Positions 8,390 through 17,400 are shown, numbered from the stretch's first letter. The stretch: DNA of 64,000 nucleotides from Mucilaginibacter terrae (GCF_031951985.1 NZ_JAVLVU010000001.1:3720001-3784000); one strand, 5' to 3'. Notes: generated by a model not told the origin, from the sequence alone. Numbers and translations: made by a program.

Positions 8390-8425
8390 TAAAATAAGGG
8401 CCTTGCGCTTCGCGCGCAAGACCCT
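8390..8425 (-). terminator. Hairpin between pirin-like gene and tatA
   Basis: AGGGTCTTGCGC pairs with GCGCAAGGCCCT on the minus strand, followed by TTATTTT. The T tract is weak and the hairpin is 155 nt past the upstream stop codon, so terminator function is only probable. Confidence 0.5.
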
Positions 8426-8542
8426 CCACCTTATCATACAACACCAATTAGCAGAGGAAAAGTGCTGCACTTGATACAGCTTACTAATCCCCCTCTTGGA
8501 TTATGATGTAAAGATGCGGCCATAGCGCATCATGTTTTTTAA

Positions 8543-8576
8543 TGTATCGGTAAACCCGAGGTATGTATCGATAAAC
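8543..8576. promoter_or_regulatory. Paired 21-bp-spaced direct repeats upstream of tatA
   Basis: TGTATCGGTAAAC (8543) and TGTATCGATAAAC (8564) differ by one base and start exactly 21 bp apart, so they would sit on the same face of the helix. Similar pairs occur at 10661 and 11125. This looks like a two-site operator. Confidence 0.45.
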
Positions 8577-8579
8577 ACC

Positions 8580-9290
8580 CTAAGCAGCTGTCAGTAGCTC
8601 GATAATCAGTATCAGGGCGTTATTGCTTAGTGCTTCTAAATCAACTTCTGCAGCATTCCACAAAGCTAATCCATCGCGCTCGTGCAAAAGGCGGCCCTGC
8701 ATTTCAAATGCTCCGGCCAGGGCAAAGGCAAACAGTTGCGACCCCGATTTAGGCCGGTAAATGGCTTCTTTACGGCCACTAAACCTGCCTATGCTCAATG
8801 CAAATGGCAATATGTTATTTGTTGTAGGAATAACCGTTGCCAAATTATCTGGCTTTGCATCCAAATCAAGTTCAAACAGCATGTTTATCCGATCTTCTTC
8901 AAGAGTGTCCGCCTGTATATGAATTTGCAGGTAATTTATCCAATCAACCTCGTAAGGGTTGCTCAGGGTATAGCTGCTTTGGGCTGTTAAATAGCTTACG
9001 TAAACTTCGCCAACATCTACCACGGTTTTGCTGCCCAACGTGTCTCCATAATTTAATGCCCCGGTAACTGGTATGATCACTATATAAGTCGCCTCATCAA
9101 CATTAGTTGCGGTACTTTGTAGTCCGGCCAGCATCTCATCGTTAAAAGCTTTTAACCGGCCTACCGGGTGCCGCGCATCGTCATAATAATTACCAAAATT
9201 AAGGGTACTGTATCGCTGCAAGCCGTTGGCTTGAGCAAAGCCGCGCCTATCGGCCAGGTAAATAGTGCCGGGAGTTAGGGTGCTCATCAT
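8580..9290 (-). CDS. Pirin-like cupin protein
   Basis: A 236-residue protein with pirin/quercetinase-like features. An early ADRRGFAQ and the segment STLNFGNYYD followed by RLKAFNDE parallel the first cupin of pirins. A second beta-rich half begins near residue 165 (SGSQLFAFALAGAF). The usual metal-binding histidines of the first cupin (HxH) are not visible, so the enzyme activity is doubtful and a structural or binding role is possible. Its start overlaps the stop of the upstream 170-residue gene by 4 nt, indicating coupling. Confidence 0.6.
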   Translation of the reverse strand: MMSTLTPGTIYLADRRGFAQANGLQRYSTLNFGNYYDDARHPVGRLKAFNDEMLAGLQSTATNVDEATYIVIIPVTGALNYGDTLGSKTVVDVGEVYVSYLTAQSSYTLSNPYEVDWINYLQIHIQADTLEEDRINMLFELDLDAKPDNLATVIPTTNNILPFALSIGRFSGRKEAIYRPKSGSQLFAFALAGAFEMQGRLLHERDGLALWNAAEVDLEALSNNALILIIELLTAA

Positions 9291-9799
9291 TTTATAATTT
9301 TGAGTGAGTGGATATTAACATATGGCTGTATCTCAAACAGGTTGGTATGTATTTCTTCTCCATCTTCAACTACGGCTGCGGCATCAGATACGAGCATGAA
9401 ATTCTGAATACTATCATGCCATACCAATGGCTCGGTATAAAAGTTAACGGCTACCTGGTGCCTGGCTTTATCGGTAATGCTGGAGTTAATTAGCTCGAAC
9501 TGGAAGTTTTTGAACTGGAGAAACCTGCGGCCCAGGTTATTCAGTATATCGGGTACGGTTTCGTTCAACTGCTGTACATAGCTGATAACAGCCGGCGTAA
9601 CCATGCCCGAAAGTTTGGCTGCATGGGGAACTTTGGCCAGCAACTCACCATAAGTAGTGTATGTTGACCCCTGCGCCATAAGCTGCGCCTGAATTTTAAA
9701 TTCGAGGTAGCTGTCTTCAAAAACCGCCTTGTCCCAGGGTTTGGTTGAGGCGCCATCAATAATTTTACGGTAGCAGAGGGTGATAATTCGTTTTTCCAT
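9287..9799 (-). CDS. Unrecognised 170-residue protein coupled to the pirin-like gene
   Basis: I do not recognise this family. The protein is soluble-looking, without signal peptide or membrane helix, and mixes helix (FEDSYLEFKIQAQLMAQG) with a C-terminal part rich in beta strands. It contains only one cysteine and no clear catalytic motif. It starts 10 nt after the dioxygenase terminator and its ATGATG overlap links it to the pirin-like gene, so the two probably act together. It is unlikely to be a shadow ORF because the operon spacing is regular. Confidence 0.6.
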   Translation of the reverse strand: MEKRIITLCYRKIIDGASTKPWDKAVFEDSYLEFKIQAQLMAQGSTYTTYGELLAKVPHAAKLSGMVTPAVISYVQQLNETVPDILNNLGRRFLQFKNFQFELINSSITDKARHQVAVNFYTEPLVWHDSIQNFMLVSDAAAVVEDGEEIHTNLFEIQPYVNIHSLKIIK

Positions 9800-9840
9800 A
9801 AATAAAATAAAGCGCCGGGATGTTAGCTTCCCCGACGCTC
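9800..9840 (-). terminator. Rho-independent terminator after the dioxygenase gene
   Basis: On the minus strand AGCGTCGGG pairs with CCCGGCGCT (one G-T pair), followed by TTTATTTTATTT. It ends right at the start codon of the next gene. Confidence 0.8.
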
Positions 9841-9868
9841 CTGATTAATTAATAGAACACATTGCTTT

Positions 9869-10588
9869 TTAAACATTAATGAGCTTGGTTAGCTCAAAAC
9901 CGGCGGCTATACTGCCCGTAACCGTGGCAATTTCAATGCCTGTGCTATCATCGCTAAAAACATTATCGCTTTTGTTGTAAGTGTAGCCGGTTAAGCCTTT
10001 GCCGTAACCATTTACAATAGCCACTGCCGAACCTGTACCTTCGGGAAAAGCAATTTGCGTTACCTTTAACGAGGTTCCCGATGAATTATACACGTGCACA
10101 TGTATGTGCGTTGCCCGCCCCGAATACCAGCCCGGAAAAATAGTAGTAAACGTTACCACGCCGTTGGCATCGGTGGTTTGGCGGCCACGTAAAAAATGTA
10201 CGGAGGTGTAGTTGGTGCTTTGCATGCCTGATCCGCCATATTCCGAATAGTTACCCTCGGCATCGCAATGCCAAATATCAACCATGGTATTAGCCAATGC
10301 CGCGCACGTACTGGTACTGTTTATGGTTATTTTAACCGTTGTTTTGTAGCCGCTGCGACCATCAGTAATATCGCTGCGCACGTATGATGCCGGAGCTTTT
10401 GTGGGGAAAGGGCCTTCGGTTTCGGTAGGGGCAACGGTACAACTGTTTGATGCCGAACTGCTGCCGGTGTTGCTTACGGTTTCGGTGCTTGCAGTGCTAT
10501 CCGAACTATCTTTTTTACAGGCATCTAAAAATACCGGGGCCGATGCCGCGCCGATGATCAGGCTTCTTAAAAAATTCTTCCTCTCCAT
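9869..10588 (-). CDS. Exported intradiol ring-cleavage dioxygenase
   Basis: Start chosen at 10588 because MERKNFLRSLIIGAASAP then forms a Tat-like signal (R-K pair, hydrophobic stretch) ending in a possible lipobox cysteine (FLDAC); a longer reading to 10648 adds 20 unlikely residues. A Ser/Thr-rich linker follows. The catalytic domain shows EGPFP, VDIWHCDAEGNYSEY and PGWYSGRATHIHVHVY, giving the two tyrosines and two histidines that bind Fe(III) in catechol 1,2- and protocatechuate dioxygenases. It should cleave a catechol-like ring outside the cytoplasm. No aromatic-degradation genes are nearby, so the substrate is unknown. Confidence 0.9.
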   Translation of the reverse strand: MERKNFLRSLIIGAASAPVFLDACKKDSSDSTASTETVSNTGSSSASNSCTVAPTETEGPFPTKAPASYVRSDITDGRSGYKTTVKITINSTSTCAALANTMVDIWHCDAEGNYSEYGGSGMQSTNYTSVHFLRGRQTTDANGVVTFTTIFPGWYSGRATHIHVHVYNSSGTSLKVTQIAFPEGTGSAVAIVNGYGKGLTGYTYNKSDNVFSDDSTGIEIATVTGSIAAGFELTKLINV

Positions 10589-10660
10589 ATCTTTATGTTT
10601 TAGTTGGGTGTATTTGTTTGTTGATGTAAAGATGGAGCTCTTCAACAAGCCTGTGGTAGG

Positions 10661-10694
10661 AGTATCGGTTAACTATGCCTTTGTATCGACGAAC
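10661..10694. promoter_or_regulatory. Paired 21-bp-spaced direct repeats upstream of the dioxygenase
   Basis: AGTATCGGTTAAC (10661) and TGTATCGACGAAC (10682) match the motif seen upstream of tatA and again start 21 bp apart. They lie 73-106 nt upstream of the dioxygenase start. Confidence 0.45.
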
Positions 10695-10703
10695 CGTTTT
10701 AGG

Positions 10704-11066
10704 TTACGAAGCCACCAGGTAGTTAATAGCTGAAGCGAGTTTTTCGGTATCTAAAGGTTTCATAAATAGGGCATCGTGGCTAAAGCTTTCCAGGTCTATT
10801 TTCTTATTCTGGTAGGCCGAAATAAGTATTACCGGAACATCTTTAAATTCCTCATCATGCTTAAAGGTTTCGCAAATGCTGGCATCGCGCTCTTCGATCA
10901 GTAAAAAATCGAGGATGATCAAATCGGGCTTGTAGTTTTTGGCGATCGAATACACCGAATGGCTGTCGGACGTGATGTGCACATCTGAGTATCCGTAATA
11001 CATCATATCGTCAGCCAGGCGCAGAAGGTCGCCGTCGTTATCCAGTAATAATATCCTTTTTTGCAT
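10704..11066 (-). CDS. Single-domain response regulator
   Basis: A 120-residue receiver domain with no output domain. The acidic pocket (D9 and D11), the phospho-acceptor D53 in LIILDFLL, a Ser in the VILISAY strand and the lysine in LFMKPLD are all present, so it should be phosphorylatable. CheY-like proteins of this kind act by protein contact. No histidine kinase is adjacent; the nearest is the LytS-type kinase at 28178. A pair of 21-bp-spaced repeats lies upstream of its start. Confidence 0.9.
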   Translation of the reverse strand: MQKRILLLDNDGDLLRLADDMMYYGYSDVHITSDSHSVYSIAKNYKPDLIILDFLLIEERDASICETFKHDEEFKDVPVILISAYQNKKIDLESFSHDALFMKPLDTEKLASAINYLVAS

Positions 11067-11124
11067 ACCATGTTGTATTTAAGTATGACATAAAAGTGAT
11101 TATTGGTGTGATGAATAGAAGTGA

Positions 11125-11158
11125 TGTATCGGTAAACGGGGTGTTTGTGTGGATGAAG
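11125..11158. promoter_or_regulatory. 21-bp-spaced repeat upstream of the response regulator
   Basis: TGTATCGGTAAAC at 11125 is identical to the site at 8543. At 21 bp distance (11146) is TGTGTGGATGAAG, which matches 9 of 13 bases of the 8564 site. The second half-site is degenerate. Confidence 0.4.
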
Positions 11159-11162
11159 GGAA

Positions 11163-11190
11163 TAAAAAAAGCCTCAATAGAGGCTTTTTT
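11163..11190. terminator. Bidirectional terminator hairpin
   Basis: GCCTC pairs with GAGGC, with seven A residues before and six T residues after. It follows the stop of the small YtxH-like gene by 3 nt on the minus strand. Confidence 0.75.
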
Positions 11191-11192
11191 TA

Positions 11193-11393
11193 TTATTGGT
11201 AATTTTCCCTGATTTTGCTGGTTGCTTTAGAAACAGCTTCATCAGTATATTGCTTGGCTTTTTCTATCCATTCCGGAGCTTTTTCGTTCCAATCGTCAAT
11301 GATAGATTTGCCGTCTTCTTTACGTTTCTCGGTGATGTATTTGATGCCGTAGGCTGCAGCTGCACCAACAACTGCCCATTTCAATAAACCCAT
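11193..11393 (-). CDS. YtxH-like small membrane-anchored protein
   Basis: A 66-residue protein. An N-terminal hydrophobic stretch (LLKWAVVGAAAAYGIKYI) is followed by a charged amphipathic helix rich in Glu, Lys and Ala (EWIEKAKQYTDEAVSKA). This layout resembles YtxH/general-stress small proteins, though the match is by eye. It would sit in the inner membrane with a cytoplasmic helix. It is monocistronic, with a terminator directly after the stop. Confidence 0.6.
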   Translation of the reverse strand: MGLLKWAVVGAAAAYGIKYITEKRKEDGKSIIDDWNEKAPEWIEKAKQYTDEAVSKATSKIRENYQ

Positions 11394-11594
11394 TTTATTT
11401 CGAATTTAAGTTGTTTCTATTTAATTATCTGTGTGTTATATAACAAGTTTAGTGCCAGCTTTTTTTAATATTTTATGGTTCATCCACCCGTTATTAATAT
11501 TTAGATGCGTTGTACTTATGAAATGTTACAACTTATTGCTATTTCTTAATTTATGAGACTTAGTTGGGTATCACTGTTGTAATTTTGTACGAGC

Positions 11595-13130
11595 ATGAAT
11601 ACAGCTTTCCGTCTTTTTAACTTTTCGCAAAAGGTAAACTATAAAAATGAGGTTTTGGCAGGTTTAACCGTGGCCATGACCATGATGCCCGAATCTCTTT
11701 CATTCGCCATATTGGCGGGGTTTCCGCCTTTGGTGGGTTTATATGCGGCTTTTATAATGGGTTTAGTAACAGCAGTGTTAGGCGGAAGACCGGGGCTGAT
11801 CTCGGGCGGTGCCGGTGCTACGGTGGTAGTACTTATTGCGCTGATGAAATCGCACGGTATCGAGTATGTGTTTGCAGCCGTAGCTTTAGCCGGCGTTTTT
11901 CAAATATTAGTGGGCTTATTTAAGCTTGGAAAGTTTATAAGACTGGTGCCTCAACCCGTTATGTATGGTTTTGTAAACGGATTAGCTGTTATTATTTTCA
12001 CAGCTCAGTTAGAACAATTTAAAACCGTTGTAAACGGGCAAACTACATGGCTAAGCGGTACACCCTTGCTTATTATGGGCGGATTAGTGGCCTTAACTAT
12101 TGCCATTGTGTTCATATTTCCGCGTATTACCAAGGCGGTGCCTCCATCATTAGTAGCTATTATAGTGGTGTTTTTAATTGTGCTTGGTTTTGGTATTCAC
12201 ACTAAAACGGTTAAAGATATTGCTGCCGTTAGTGGTGGTTTTCCGCCTTTTCATATACCGGTTGTGCCTTTTGATTTTGATACGCTGAAACTTATATTTC
12301 CATACTCGTTGATTATGGCTGGCGTAGGTTTAACCGAAGGCTTACTTACCCTTAGCCTTGTTGATGAAATGACCGCCACCCGGGGCAATAGTAACCGCGA
12401 ATGTGTAGCGCAGGGAACCGCCAATATTTTAAACGGCTTCTTTTTTGGGATGGGCGGTTGCCCTATGATCGCACAAACGCTGGTTAACCTGTCGGCAGGG
12501 GCAAGGGCCCGCTTGTCGGGCATTATTGCGGCTTTAACCATATTGCTGATCATCCTGTTTGGTGCGCCAATTATTGAGCGAGTGCCCATGGCGGCCTTAA
12601 CCGGGGTAATGATCATGGTTGCTATCGGTACGTTTGAGTGGGCCAGTTTCCGCATCATCAACAAAATGCCTAAGCAGGATATTTTTGTGGGGATGTTGGT
12701 TGCGCTCATCACTATTTGGTTACATAATCTGGCCTTGGCCGTTTTAATTGGCGTAATTATTTCGGCACTGGTATTTGCGTGGGAAAGTGCCAAACGGATA
12801 CGCGCCCGCAAATACATTGATGAACAAGGAACCAAGCATTACGAAATTTATGGTCCGCTGTTTTTTGGTTCGATAACGGCTTTTAACGAGAAATTTGATG
12901 TTGCCAACGACCCCGCCGAGGTGATCATTGATTTTAAAGACAGCCGTGTTGCCGACATGTCGGCCATTGAGGCCTTAAACAAGTTGACTGAACGTTACAA
13001 GCAAGCCGGTAAAACCCTTCACCTGCTTCACCTGAGTAATGATTGCCGCTTACTACTCAAAAATGCCGAAGATGTGATTGAACTAAATATTATGGAAGAC
13101 CCGGGGTACAGGGTGGTTTCGAAAGGGTAG
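11595..13130 (+). CDS. SulP-family anion transporter with STAS domain
   Basis: A 511-residue SulP transporter. Residues about 18-400 contain some 12-14 membrane helices with the family signature near the start (AMTMMPESLSFAILAGFPP) and GLISGGAGAT. Residues about 410-505 form a cytoplasmic STAS domain (VIIDFKDSRVADMSAIEAL). SulP proteins carry sulfate, bicarbonate or other anions, usually with H+ or Na+. No sulfate-assimilation or carbonic anhydrase gene is beside it, so the ion is open. A TAATTTTG promoter-like box ends 8 nt before the ATG, implying a very short leader. Confidence 0.9.
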   Translation: MNTAFRLFNFSQKVNYKNEVLAGLTVAMTMMPESLSFAILAGFPPLVGLYAAFIMGLVTAVLGGRPGLISGGAGATVVVLIALMKSHGIEYVFAAVALAGVFQILVGLFKLGKFIRLVPQPVMYGFVNGLAVIIFTAQLEQFKTVVNGQTTWLSGTPLLIMGGLVALTIAIVFIFPRITKAVPPSLVAIIVVFLIVLGFGIHTKTVKDIAAVSGGFPPFHIPVVPFDFDTLKLIFPYSLIMAGVGLTEGLLTLSLVDEMTATRGNSNRECVAQGTANILNGFFFGMGGCPMIAQTLVNLSAGARARLSGIIAALTILLIILFGAPIIERVPMAALTGVMIMVAIGTFEWASFRIINKMPKQDIFVGMLVALITIWLHNLALAVLIGVIISALVFAWESAKRIRARKYIDEQGTKHYEIYGPLFFGSITAFNEKFDVANDPAEVIIDFKDSRVADMSAIEALNKLTERYKQAGKTLHLLHLSNDCRLLLKNAEDVIELNIMEDPGYRVVSKG

Positions 13131-13136
13131 GGTTTA

Positions 13137-13170
13137 AGTTGTCTGTGAGGACACAGACAACGGCTTTTTT
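13137..13170 (+). terminator. Terminator after the SulP gene
   Basis: GTTGTCTGTG pairs with CACAGACAAC across a 4-nt loop and is followed by GGCTTTTTT. A closely similar hairpin (GTTGTTTGTG/CACAAACAAC) spans the start of the urea-transporter gene near 4765, so this is a repeated module. Confidence 0.75.
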
Positions 13171-13176
13171 ATAATC

Positions 13177-13260
13177 CGTCATTGCGAGGAACGAAGCAAT
13201 CTCTGCGTAGGACAAGCGGCTGTGCATAGTTCAGAGATTGCTTCGTTCCTCGCAATGACG
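13177..13260. repeat. MITE-like palindromic repeat, copy 5
   Basis: A compact 84-bp copy: CGTCATTGCGAGGAACGAAG at one end and its exact reverse complement at the other, with GCAATCTCTG and CAGAGATTGC inside. It is between the converging SulP and LUD genes. Confidence 0.9.
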
Positions 13261-13327
13261 TGATAATTAATTTAGGCTAACTGCCACTGCTACTAATTCC
13301 TGCTACTCACCTCTGCTACTCAAAAAC

Positions 13328-13972
13328 TTACCCATCTAATAAAAACACAAACAACTCCTTAGGACCATGCGCTCCTAATACCAGTGTTTTCTCAATATCG
13401 GCGGTACGGCTTGGACCTGTTACGGTGGTAATCATGCTGGGCAGGTGACGACCGTATTTATCCTGAATGAGCTTAAATCCGTCTTTTAGATCGAGTACCA
13501 GTTGTGAGGTGTAGGCCAGCACAATATGTACGGGCGGATAGATGCTTAACCGCCTGCCGGCCATACCCGCGTTACTGAGTAATATACTGCCATTGCGGGC
13601 TACCAGGGCTTCGCAAAGGGTAAAGCCAACTTCGGCTTGTTCAAAATCTTTGTCGGTTTCGTAGTATGGGTAATCGTATTGTGCCAGTATTTCCTGCAAG
13701 CCGGGCTCCCAACAGTATATTTTATGCCAGTTGCGTGCCTCGGCCAGGTTTAATAACGATTCAATGAACTGTATTTCGTCCTCACAAAAAACAAACTGAC
13801 CGGCTACTGCTACAAACTCTTCGGCAAACATTACCTCCAGCAAATCATCCTCGGCGGGTGCTGCATATAAAGGCTGGTCTTCGAGGTTAGGGTATGGGTT
13901 GTCGCGGCGCTCAAGGAGTGCCTTGCGCACCTTTTTCAGCATTTTTTCTTTCGAGGTAGTGTTGTCCTTCAT
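13328..13972 (-). CDS. LUD-domain protein, LutC/YkgG-like
   Basis: A 214-residue protein of the LutC/YkgG (LUD) family. The C-terminal half shows the family pattern VGFTLCEALVARNGSILL, then RRLSIYPPVHIVL and TTVTGPSRTADIEKTLVLGAHGPKEL (discontinuous segments). LutC works with LutA and LutB in L-lactate oxidation in some bacteria; neither partner is here, so the role in this organism is uncertain. A terminator separates it from ftsH upstream. Confidence 0.85.
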   Translation of the reverse strand: MKDNTTSKEKMLKKVRKALLERRDNPYPNLEDQPLYAAPAEDDLLEVMFAEEFVAVAGQFVFCEDEIQFIESLLNLAEARNWHKIYCWEPGLQEILAQYDYPYYETDKDFEQAEVGFTLCEALVARNGSILLSNAGMAGRRLSIYPPVHIVLAYTSQLVLDLKDGFKLIQDKYGRHLPSMITTVTGPSRTADIEKTLVLGAHGPKELFVFLLDG

Positions 13973-13982
13973 CTATAAAAAT

Positions 13983-14010
13983 AAAAAGCCGCTATTTGCA
14001 TAGCGGCTTT
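13983..14010 (-). terminator. Terminator after ftsH
   Basis: AAAGCCGCTA pairs with TAGCGGCTTT and, on the minus strand, a run of T residues follows. Confidence 0.85.
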
Positions 14011-14030
14011 AAATATAAACACAATTTATA

Positions 14031-16124
14031 TTAATTGTTTTCCTGGGTACCGTCTATACGGGCAGTTTCAGGGTTGGTAACGCTTTCGGGGATGGCATTA
14101 TTATCCACTTCAGGGTTTAATGCAGCCTCACCATTTACAAACTTGTCGTAAGTGGTACGGTTTTCAAACGGGCGCTCACCCAATAGTTCAACCAAATCCT
14201 GTTGAAACAGTACTTCTTTTTCTAACAGTTTGGCAGCCAGTAACTCCAGGCCGTCGCGTTTTTCGTTCAACAGGTTTTTGGTACGTTGGTAAACGTCGTC
14301 AACCATTTGGCGCACCTCAGCATCTATCAGTTCGGCTGTAGTATCTGAATAGGGTTTGTTAAACTGGTATTCGCCCTGCGGATCATAAAACGACAGGTTA
14401 CCTACTTTGGCGTTCATCCCATAAATTTTAACCATGGCGTAGGCCAGTTTGGTAATGCGTTCCAAATCGCTCAAGGCACCGGTCGATATACGTCCAAAAA
14501 CAATATCTTCGGCAACACGGCCACCCATTGATACCACCATCTCGTCCATTAACTGCTCGGTAGTATGTAAGAACTGCTCCCTCGGTAAGTACTGGGCGTA
14601 ACCTAAAGCGGCAACACCACGCGGTACAATAGATACTTTAACCAACGGATCGGCATGCTCCAAAAACCAGCCTGCAATAGCATGACCAGCCTCGTGGTAA
14701 GCCACTATGCGTTTTTCTTCGGGAGATATAATCTTGTTCTTTTTCTCTAAACCACCAATTACACGGTCAATAGCATCTTGAAAATCCTGCATGTCAACCG
14801 CAACTTTGTCGCGGCGGGCGGCTATCAGGGCTGCTTCGTTACAAACGTTGGCAATTTCGGCACCGGCAAAGCCCGGGGTTTGCGCCGATAGTTTTTTAGC
14901 ATCCACACCTTCGGCCAGTTTTAACGGACCTAAGTGTACTTTAAATATTTGCTCGCGGCCAATCAAGTCTGGTTTATCAATTGATATCTGGCGGTCAAAA
15001 CGTCCCGGACGAAGCAGGGCAGAGTCCAGTACATCAGGGCGGTTAGTTGCAGCCAGGATAATGATACCCGAATCGGTACCGAAACCATCCATCTCTACCA
15101 GTAACTGGTTCAGCGTGTTTTCGCGTTCATCGTTACCGCCTACAATATTATTTTTACCACGGGCGCGGCCAATAGCGTCGATCTCATCAATAAAGATGAT
15201 ACAAGGGGCCTTGTCTTTAGCTTGTTTAAACAGATCGCGTACACGTGATGCACCTACACCCACAAACATTTCCACAAAGTCGGAACCTGAAAGAGAGAAG
15301 AAAGGCACTTGTGCTTCGCCGGCAACGGCTTTAGCCATTAAGGTTTTACCGGTCCCCGGCGAACCTACCAATAACGCACCTTTAGGTATTTTACCACCCA
15401 GGTTGGTGTATTTTTTAGGGTTTTTAAGGAAATCAACAATTTCCATTACCTCTTCTTTGGCCTCTTGTAAACCGGCTACATCGTTAAACGTAACGTTGAT
15501 CTGGGCTTCTTTATCAAACAAGGTAGCTTTTGATTTACCGATGTTGAAGATTTGACCGCCCGGGCCACCACCTGCACCACCACTCATGCGGCGCATAATG
15601 AATATCCATAAACCGGCCATCAGCAACAACATGATAATGCCTTGTACCAGCCAGTTTGACAGCCAGCTATCATGCGCAGGCTCAAATTGAATAGGCACTT
15701 TTGCGTTTTCAGGCAAGTCTTTTTCGGCTGCCAGTATCGATTGCTTCATGCTATCGAAAGAGGCATCGGTGAAGTAATACTGCGGGTTGGTAGTATTCAT
15801 GCTGAGTGTGCGCTGGTCTTTCAACTTGGCATAATCAGGCTTTTTAAGGCTGTCTTTTTTAATATAAACTTCGGCAATGGTACGTTCGCCATCTTTATAG
15901 GCTACTACCTTTTCAACGTCGCCGTTGCGCAGCATGGTTACAAAACCGGGGTTAAAATCAATTTTGCTGCCGGGGCTGCCACCCAAAATATACGGAACCA
16001 CCAGTAATGCTACAATTACAATGGCATACAGCCACATAAAATTAAAGCGGGGCGGCTTTGGGGTTATTTTTCTATTCGGAACCCTTCTGAATTTGGGCTT
16101 ATTGTCTGATTTAGTGTCTTTCAT
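14031..16124 (-). CDS. ftsH: ATP-dependent zinc metalloprotease FtsH
   Basis: A 697-residue membrane AAA+ protease that degrades misfolded and regulatory membrane proteins. Two membrane helices (about 29-48 and 158-178) flank a periplasmic domain. The AAA module has Walker A GSPGTGKT (254-261), Walker [13 protein letters not shown] and an arginine-finger region RPGRFDR. The zinc site HEAGH lies near residue 470 and a third ligand Asp is expected downstream. Length is normal for Bacteroidota. It lies 64 nt downstream of rsfS on the same strand and probably shares its transcript. Confidence 0.97.
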   Translation of the reverse strand: MKDTKSDNKPKFRRVPNRKITPKPPRFNFMWLYAIVIVALLVVPYILGGSPGSKIDFNPGFVTMLRNGDVEKVVAYKDGERTIAEVYIKKDSLKKPDYAKLKDQRTLSMNTTNPQYYFTDASFDSMKQSILAAEKDLPENAKVPIQFEPAHDSWLSNWLVQGIIMLLLMAGLWIFIMRRMSGGAGGGPGGQIFNIGKSKATLFDKEAQINVTFNDVAGLQEAKEEVMEIVDFLKNPKKYTNLGGKIPKGALLVGSPGTGKTLMAKAVAGEAQVPFFSLSGSDFVEMFVGVGASRVRDLFKQAKDKAPCIIFIDEIDAIGRARGKNNIVGGNDERENTLNQLLVEMDGFGTDSGIIILAATNRPDVLDSALLRPGRFDRQISIDKPDLIGREQIFKVHLGPLKLAEGVDAKKLSAQTPGFAGAEIANVCNEAALIAARRDKVAVDMQDFQDAIDRVIGGLEKKNKIISPEEKRIVAYHEAGHAIAGWFLEHADPLVKVSIVPRGVAALGYAQYLPREQFLHTTEQLMDEMVVSMGGRVAEDIVFGRISTGALSDLERITKLAYAMVKIYGMNAKVGNLSFYDPQGEYQFNKPYSDTTAELIDAEVRQMVDDVYQRTKNLLNEKRDGLELLAAKLLEKEVLFQQDLVELLGERPFENRTTYDKFVNGEAALNPEVDNNAIPESVTNPETARIDGTQENN

Positions 16125-16188
16125 TTTATTTAATACAGCTCATACATAACCATCATAATCATATTGCAGCGTTAAAAAAAGCAGATGG

Positions 16189-16563
16189 TTAAGCGCTTTT
16201 ATAATACTTTATTTCGGCATCGCCCCACAAATCTTCTACGCCGTAAAACTCTCTTTTGTCGGTTTTAAAAATGTGTACAACTACATCTATATAATCCAGC
16301 AAAATCCACTCGGCATGTTCAAGACCCTCTTTACGCCAGGGCTCCTGTTGGGTGGCTTTAAAAATTTCGTCTTCTATACTGTTGGCAATGGCTTTTACCT
16401 GTGTGCTCGAATCGGCATGGCAAATTACAAAATAATCAGATACTGAACTTTTAATATTTCGCAGGTCTAATCTCACAATGTCATTCCCCTTTTTTTCCTG
16501 AATGCCGTGAATGGCTAACTCAGACAGGTAGGCAGATTCACTTAACGCTTTGTTTTTTACCAT
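16189..16563 (-). CDS. rsfS: Ribosomal silencing factor RsfS
   Basis: A 124-residue RsfS/Iojap protein, which binds ribosomal protein L14 and blocks subunit joining when nutrients are scarce. The family pattern is clear: DIVRLDLRNI, SDYFVICHADSSTQVKAIA, WILLDYIDVVVHIF and the closing YYGVEDLWGDA-like FYGVEDLWGDAE. It is the first gene before ftsH and is divergent from the biotin ligase gene, with a 59-nt shared upstream region. Confidence 0.95.
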   Translation of the reverse strand: MVKNKALSESAYLSELAIHGIQEKKGNDIVRLDLRNIKSSVSDYFVICHADSSTQVKAIANSIEDEIFKATQQEPWRKEGLEHAEWILLDYIDVVVHIFKTDKREFYGVEDLWGDAEIKYYKSA

Positions 16564-16622
16564 TAAAAACCTTTAATTTTGAACGATTTGAATGTAATAA
16601 TTATTATTTAGACTTATATACT

Positions 16623-17393
16623 TTGCAAAATAACAATTTTTCGGAAGTATTTGTTGCACAAAATTTAGTCATCTTAAAAGAAGTTGACTCTACAAACACA
16701 TTCCTTAAAAATATATTGTCAAATAATGAGCCAGTACCCGAGGGTACGGTCATATTGGCAGAAAGCCAAACCGCAGGCCGCGGGCAGCAGCAAAACAAGT
16801 GGTACAGCAGCAAGGGTGAGAGCTTAGCTTTCAGCCTGTTACTTAAGCCATCTTTTTTATCACTTGCACAACAATTTAACTTAATACGCATAGTTAGCTT
16901 AGGGGTATACGACGCCTTATTGCCCTTAGTTGGCAATTCACTCAAAATAAAATGGCCTAACGATATTTATATAGGCGACCGTAAGCTGGGAGGCATGTTA
17001 ATTGAAAACCAGGTACAGGGAAGCACTATTAAAAGCTCGGTAGTGGGCATAGGATTGAATATTAATCAAAACAATTTTCCTGATTGGGTACCCAACCCAA
17101 TATCTGTAAAGCAGATATTACATACAGATTATGATTTGAAGGCGTTAATGTTTGACATTTGTAACCGTATAGGCCAATGGTATATTAAACTAATGGCGGG
17201 TAACGAAAGTCAGATACAGGATGCTTATTTAAATACCTTGTATTGGTTAAACAAACCCGGACGCTTTAAAGCGCAAGATGCTATATTTGGTGGCATTATT
17301 AAAGGCGTAAGCAATGCCGGTCTTTTGCTGTTGGAATGTAACGGTAAAACAACCGCCTATAATTTAAAAGAGATTGAATTTTTAAACAAATAA
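16623..17393 (+). CDS. birA: Biotin--[acetyl-CoA-carboxylase] ligase
   Basis: A 256-residue biotin protein ligase without the N-terminal DNA-binding domain, so it attaches biotin to carboxylase carrier protein but is not expected to act as a repressor. Motifs: EVDSTNTFLK, AESQTAGRGQQQNKW (biotin/ATP site, GRGRxxx type), SLLLKP, IKWPNDIY and KLGGMLIEN. The start is taken as TTG because the family commonly begins MQNN and no upstream ATG is in frame. It is followed 7 nt later by the DsbD N-terminal domain gene. Confidence 0.93.
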   Translation: MQNNNFSEVFVAQNLVILKEVDSTNTFLKNILSNNEPVPEGTVILAESQTAGRGQQQNKWYSSKGESLAFSLLLKPSFLSLAQQFNLIRIVSLGVYDALLPLVGNSLKIKWPNDIYIGDRKLGGMLIENQVQGSTIKSSVVGIGLNINQNNFPDWVPNPISVKQILHTDYDLKALMFDICNRIGQWYIKLMAGNESQIQDAYLNTLYWLNKPGRFKAQDAIFGGIIKGVSNAGLLLLECNGKTTAYNLKEIEFLNK

Positions 17394-17400
17394 ACCCCTG

